From Prevotella sp. (GTDB lineage: Bacteria > Bacteroidota > Bacteroidia > Bacteroidales > Bacteroidaceae): 64,000 bases of DNA. Position 1 is the first letter of the stretch, and the number at the start of each line of letters is the position of its first letter. This document shows positions 61,901 to 64,000 of the stretch, in pieces. The notes under the pieces are model-generated. The model worked only from the letters and a program-made list of their open reading frames with translations, was not told the DNA's origin and searched no databases. Position numbers and translations under genes: made by a program. The DNA is taken from positions 1 through 64,000 of the forward strand of contig JAFSKJ010000022.1 in the NCBI GenBank assembly GCA_017449025.1. The letters run 5' to 3'.

Positions 61901-62622
61901 GTGCCGGAGGGCGCAACCTCAGCACATACTACACCCAGGGCAAGCTGGCCTACGTGCTCAACGAGATATGCCCCGGCGACGTAGTGATGTTCGGAAACAT
62001 GGGCACCAACGGCATGGGCAGCTCGTTCGAGGCCGATGTCAACTACTATCTTGACGCAGCCGAGGCACTGGGAGCGAAGGTGATACTCAACTCGTACACA
62101 CCCCACGGAGCAGTGTCAAACTACACCAGCGGATATAACTCCACCACCAACACCTTCGACAGCTACCGTCGCGACTCCTACGACAACATAGTGCGCAAGA
62201 TTGACACCAAGCGCGCCGCTAACGACGACAACTACCTTGGATTCGTGGAGATAGGCAAGAACGCCGACGCAATATTCAATGCCTACGTGGCCGACTATGC
62301 CGCCAACGGCTATGCCAGTGCCGACGCTGCCGCACAGGCCATCATTGCATGTTTCCCCGACCACAACCACTACAACAACAACACTCTGGCCTGCGACCTT
62401 ATGCTCAACGGATACAAGACCGCAACAGTGAAGGGCATTGTGCCACAGATAGTGGACCTGATAAAGCCTATTGCCACCGGCATAGATGAAAGCCCCATGA
62501 TGGGAAACTCGACTAAACAAGGCGACGAGGCTGTCTACACCCTCTCAGGCCAGAGGGTTGATGCAAGCCAACAGAAGCCCGGACTCTACATCAAGGGAGG
62601 ACGGAAGGTGATAATAAGATAA
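58942..62622 (+). CDS. Large secreted SGNH/CE12-like esterase
   Basis: A 1226-residue secreted protein. Signal peptide up to MASTLVTWAQ. The N-terminal 600 residues are beta-rich modules (DFSGTTNIFGVTATG...; a concanavalin-like region around WYRVVLSADKSSQITYAKVF). Ig-like domains follow at about 605-800. A FDFG...GYGLASGT module at about 800-930 resembles the N-terminal beta domain of rhamnogalacturonan acetylesterases. The SGNH domain starts HIGDSTSANNGSWAYRL with Ser955, then NNGAGGRNL, FGNMGTNG, and Asp1140/His1143 (DHNH). It should remove acetyl groups from plant polysaccharides. The tail YTLSGQRV...KPGLYIKGGRKVIIR is the shared sorting-like motif. Confidence 0.82.
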   Translation: MKRKTNLLRHILLWTALMASTLVTWAQTATVLTEDFSGTTNIFGVTATGLATGSACIYDTKLDGFGPVLAVSNATATGTINSSDGKAVSASIGKVTVEFDAFHGYYAYDATTTVSLLNSDGQAIASYTYNANGCKVASVTAGGQEIAGFEAFSLQSTGANGWAGSGKPYSATTNPHISISLSATGKMEMAFTLNGNTTNLLGSALTMAKDVAAIQLVNKFSRGENTDRCYGIDNIKVTTEVIQQDPDQVEDIAFVVINGADNMTFGPSTDTPYANSYSVTITGTEGTTITEDNINPKVTDFNVVWDIDGFKTQNDTEGQYCDSYGSFSTNNAGKVQTTFDLRDVPMNFFGKMTATITYNGTTTVAEKYVVAQGDLSTGAGQVLPRAGFPASLSAYPNALVGYKVADETYGNASDPLLGGWCVAGSDTHNGVLMADADNTKYIRLTASTLKKSHVMTQKIDSPSGQIVFTTLLRFNQAGASVTLTGGYPFWSSSKYTCPVSLNFDGSKLTLNGTALTSGETEAQFTTGTWYRVVLSADKSSQITYAKVFSTTGQLIGETAMLPWAEESSPTFFSIGMGNSNTGSVDMAQYEAVIPTPSADTFTLTADKQTLSIPQGETARLMASVNSIDGMPITQTANWSIVESDMEQAVIITPDATDSHSATITLSPTAEAGTATIQVSIGGIAKTIALSLTSSAESIKFTESTTSITIPLDEAETVTATFAAQLISGDGTPVNKPVTLAAYDKAGLQPYTFADGITFDASTGLLTVSAAADPATFTIRATANNSDGEELTKSVTVSVHGMKFDFGLTDDEAVAEGFTAVGATTAYSDANGYGLASGTATSGGTASATDAGGDYLEGALQFNFKVQKGNFYTVEVTCQGVLTTAHINSDLAGYELSSNSSMTTATYTIPATRDFIDLHIANVDATSVARIAKVVVTKQPMRQKNKKIKVRHIGDSTSANNGSWAYRLSKNPGSYPELFNICEFINNGAGGRNLSTYYTQGKLAYVLNEICPGDVVMFGNMGTNGMGSSFEADVNYYLDAAEALGAKVILNSYTPHGAVSNYTSGYNSTTNTFDSYRRDSYDNIVRKIDTKRAANDDNYLGFVEIGKNADAIFNAYVADYAANGYASADAAAQAIIACFPDHNHYNNNTLACDLMLNGYKTATVKGIVPQIVDLIKPIATGIDESPMMGNSTKQGDEAVYTLSGQRVDASQQKPGLYIKGGRKVIIR

Positions 62623-62641
62623 TCAGCAGACGAAAAAATTA

Positions 62642-62685
62642 ATGTATCTGCGCACGCGAGAATACGTGCGCAGGTACATTTTTTT
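62642..62685 (+). terminator. Rho-independent terminator
   Basis: ATGTATCTGCGCACG and CGTGCGCAGGTACAT form the stem, followed by a run of seven T, 20 bases after the esterase stop. Confidence 0.9.
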
Positions 62686-62742
62686 ATGTGTCAGTTTTTT
62701 CAGTCAACAAGGCCTCACCAGTAGAGTGGCACTCTACGGAGC

Positions 62743-62790
62743 TAAAGTGGCACTTTTTTGAAATTAAGTGCCACTTTACGGTCGTAAAGT
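62743..62790. repeat. AAGTGGCAC hairpin repeat, copy 2
   Basis: TAAAGTGGCACTTTTTTGAA followed by ATTAAGTGCCACTTTACGG and GTCGTAAAGT; nearly identical to the element at 22297-22345. Additional half units (AGAGTGGCACTCTACGG) lie on both sides. Confidence 0.75.
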
Positions 62791-62992
62791 GCCACTCTAC
62801 GGATGAGGCATGTTTCAAACAGAAGAAAAATTTCAATTTCCATGCTATTTTGACTTTTCATTTGCACATAACTCGATTTTTTTACTGAGAAGTGGTTTTG
62901 AGATTATCACAAACAGCCAAATATTTTCCGCAAGCTATATTATTATCTGTCAATTTCGCCCAAGAAAGATTTAATAATTCGCAAGATCTTAG

Positions 62993-63000
62993 TATTTTTG
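62993..63000 (+). promoter_or_regulatory. -7 box (TATTTTTG) for the ECF sigma gene
   Basis: TATTTTTG lies 102 bases before the ATG. No TTG box at the usual distance is evident. Confidence 0.45.
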
Positions 63001-63101
63001 CACACGAAAGAAAGAATAGGAAAAAAGATGTGTCTGATGAAAAAAGTGTTATTCTCATGCAGTCTTTTCCATAACTACAGGACTATATAGATAGAGACGT
63101 T

Positions 63102-64000
63102 ATGTTCACGATGGAGATAACACGGCTGATAGAACGGTGCAGACAGGGCGATGCGGATGCGCTCGGAGAACTGTACAAGGCATACGCCCAGAGGATGAGG
63201 GGTGTGTGCCGACGCTATATCAGTGAGGAACAGGCAGTGGACGACGTGCTGCACGATGCTTTCGTGATTATCTTCACGTCGTTCAACAAACTGAGAGATG
63301 TCTCAAAAGCAGAATCGTGGATGATGTCGATTACACGAAATGTGGCCTCGAAGTATAAAGACCATTTGGATAATCTGCCCTTCGTTCCTTTGAAGGAAGC
63401 GGAATCGTTAGTTGCTCCAGATGAAAAGGAGAGTGTGAGGGGAGTTCCTTTGGAGGACGTGTTGCGCATGGTGGAGCGATTGCCGGAAGGTTACGGGCAG
63501 GTGTTCCGACTGTCAGTCTTTGAAGGTATGTCTCACAAGGAGATTGCCGCCATGTTGGGCATCGAGGCACACTCGTCGTCGTCGCAACTGGCGCGGGCGA
63601 AGAAGATGCTCCGTAAGATGATGCAGCAGTACTGGGCTGTGCTCCTGCTGCTACTCATCCCTGTAGGCATTTGGCTGCTGCATCGGAAGGATAAGCCAGG
63701 CAGGGTGGGCGACTCCTCCAAAGTAGTAGCTACTGCAGATACTGTGTCGTCCGCAGGTTCTGTCGAACCTAAGGTTACTGAGCGTGAACCGCATGGCGGT
63801 TCTGGGCAGCTCACAGAAAAGACCCCGGCTACAGAGAGACAAGCGCAACCTTCGACGGTGAAGCCGTCGCCGCTCAATAACCAAGAGTACGCGCAGCGCA
63901 TCACCGGAGGACAGACGACTGCCACAGAAAGCTCGACGGTGGAGCCGTCGCCGCTCAATAACCAAGAGTACGCGCAGCACACCCCAGGAGGACAGACGAC
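63102..64000 (+). CDS. ECF-type sigma factor with transmembrane segment and repeat-containing tail, partial
   Basis: The frame begins MFTMEITRLIERCRQGDADA and stays open to the right edge (299 codons seen). Residues 1-170 are an ECF sigma factor: region 2 (DALGELYKAYAQRMRGVCRR, DDVLHDAFVIIF) and region 4 (LPEGYGQVFRLSVFEGMSHKEIAAMLG). One membrane segment follows (YWAVLLLLLIPVGIWLL at about 176-192). The remaining part is low-complexity, probably periplasmic, and includes two copies of a 27-residue repeat starting STVKPSPLNNQEYAQ. A sigma factor joined to a membrane anchor suggests that it is controlled by release or acts as its own sensor. The end is missing. Confidence 0.85.
   Translation, partial: MFTMEITRLIERCRQGDADALGELYKAYAQRMRGVCRRYISEEQAVDDVLHDAFVIIFTSFNKLRDVSKAESWMMSITRNVASKYKDHLDNLPFVPLKEAESLVAPDEKESVRGVPLEDVLRMVERLPEGYGQVFRLSVFEGMSHKEIAAMLGIEAHSSSSQLARAKKMLRKMMQQYWAVLLLLLIPVGIWLLHRKDKPGRVGDSSKVVATADTVSSAGSVEPKVTEREPHGGSGQLTEKTPATERQAQPSTVKPSPLNNQEYAQRITGGQTTATESSTVEPSPLNNQEYAQHTPGGQT

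Noticed and set aside
63102..63650. RNA-guided transcription system with a sigma factor and a nuclease-dead Cas12f
   Set aside because: An ECF sigma factor is present at the right edge, but no Cas12f/TnpB-like gene is seen in the window.

Overview
The window looks like a chromosomal segment of a Prevotella-like member of the Bacteroidales. The evidence is the recurring Bacteroidota promoter form (TTG or TTTG, about 19 bases, then TAnnTTTG) in front of many genes, N-succinylornithine-type carbamoyltransferase, tandem FKBP paralogues, BspA-type leucine-rich repeat proteins, C10 protease, Rpn/PD-(D/E)XK proteins, and a short shared C-terminal tail on secreted proteins. The species assignment is inference. 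No rRNA, tRNA, CRISPR array or prophage was seen.

Layout. 1-3000: a truncated Rpn-type nuclease gene at the left edge, a secreted lipocalin-like protein with a long structured leader, a foldback element and a small two-gene unknown operon. 3167-6439: a GH31 glycosidase fused to a CE15-like esterase. 6493-14542: housekeeping block (three FKBP isomerases, RNase H-like protein, argS, an epimerase/PAP2 pair, xerD). 14708-21790: a divergent GH115, then a radical SAM/lipoprotein pair followed by a SNF2-family ATPase. 21791-34803: a mosaic accessory region with foldbacks, a G-rich tract, a lipoprotein made of sixteen 21-residue repeats, an intact Rpn gene, an internally deleted IS1380-type element, a FISUMP-domain protein, a RAYT transposon, a beta-helix protein and a C10 protease with LRR and dockerin-like/cohesin-like parts. 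34804-41637: a 2277-residue BspA-type surface protein. 42112-54580: a glucuronoxylan/cellulose-degrading set (GH30, GH67, GH9, GH3, GH115) interrupted by a gamma carbonic anhydrase gene and murF. 54606-64000: ruvB, dusB, argF', an AraC regulator divergent from a CE12-like SGNH esterase, and an ECF sigma factor with a membrane-anchored tail that runs off the right edge.

How the genes work together. GH30_8-like xylanase, GH67 and GH115 alpha-glucuronidases, GH3 xylosidase, the GH31-CE15 fusion and the CE12-like esterase together cover backbone cleavage, removal of (methyl)glucuronic acid, ester cleavage and deacetylation of glucuronoxylan. No SusC/SusD pair lies in the window.

Two cross-cutting signals stand out. 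First, a 9-bp minisatellite (CCTACCAAA and variants) lies at seven sites, in frame inside argS, the radical SAM gene and three times in the SNF2 gene, and around murF. Second, a long leader is shared by three secreted-protein genes: a palindrome over the -33 box, a TAnnTTTG box and then about 290-370 transcribed bases with conserved GTGTATTATGC and GGCGTGG blocks. The palindromic promoter alone also precedes the intact Rpn gene.
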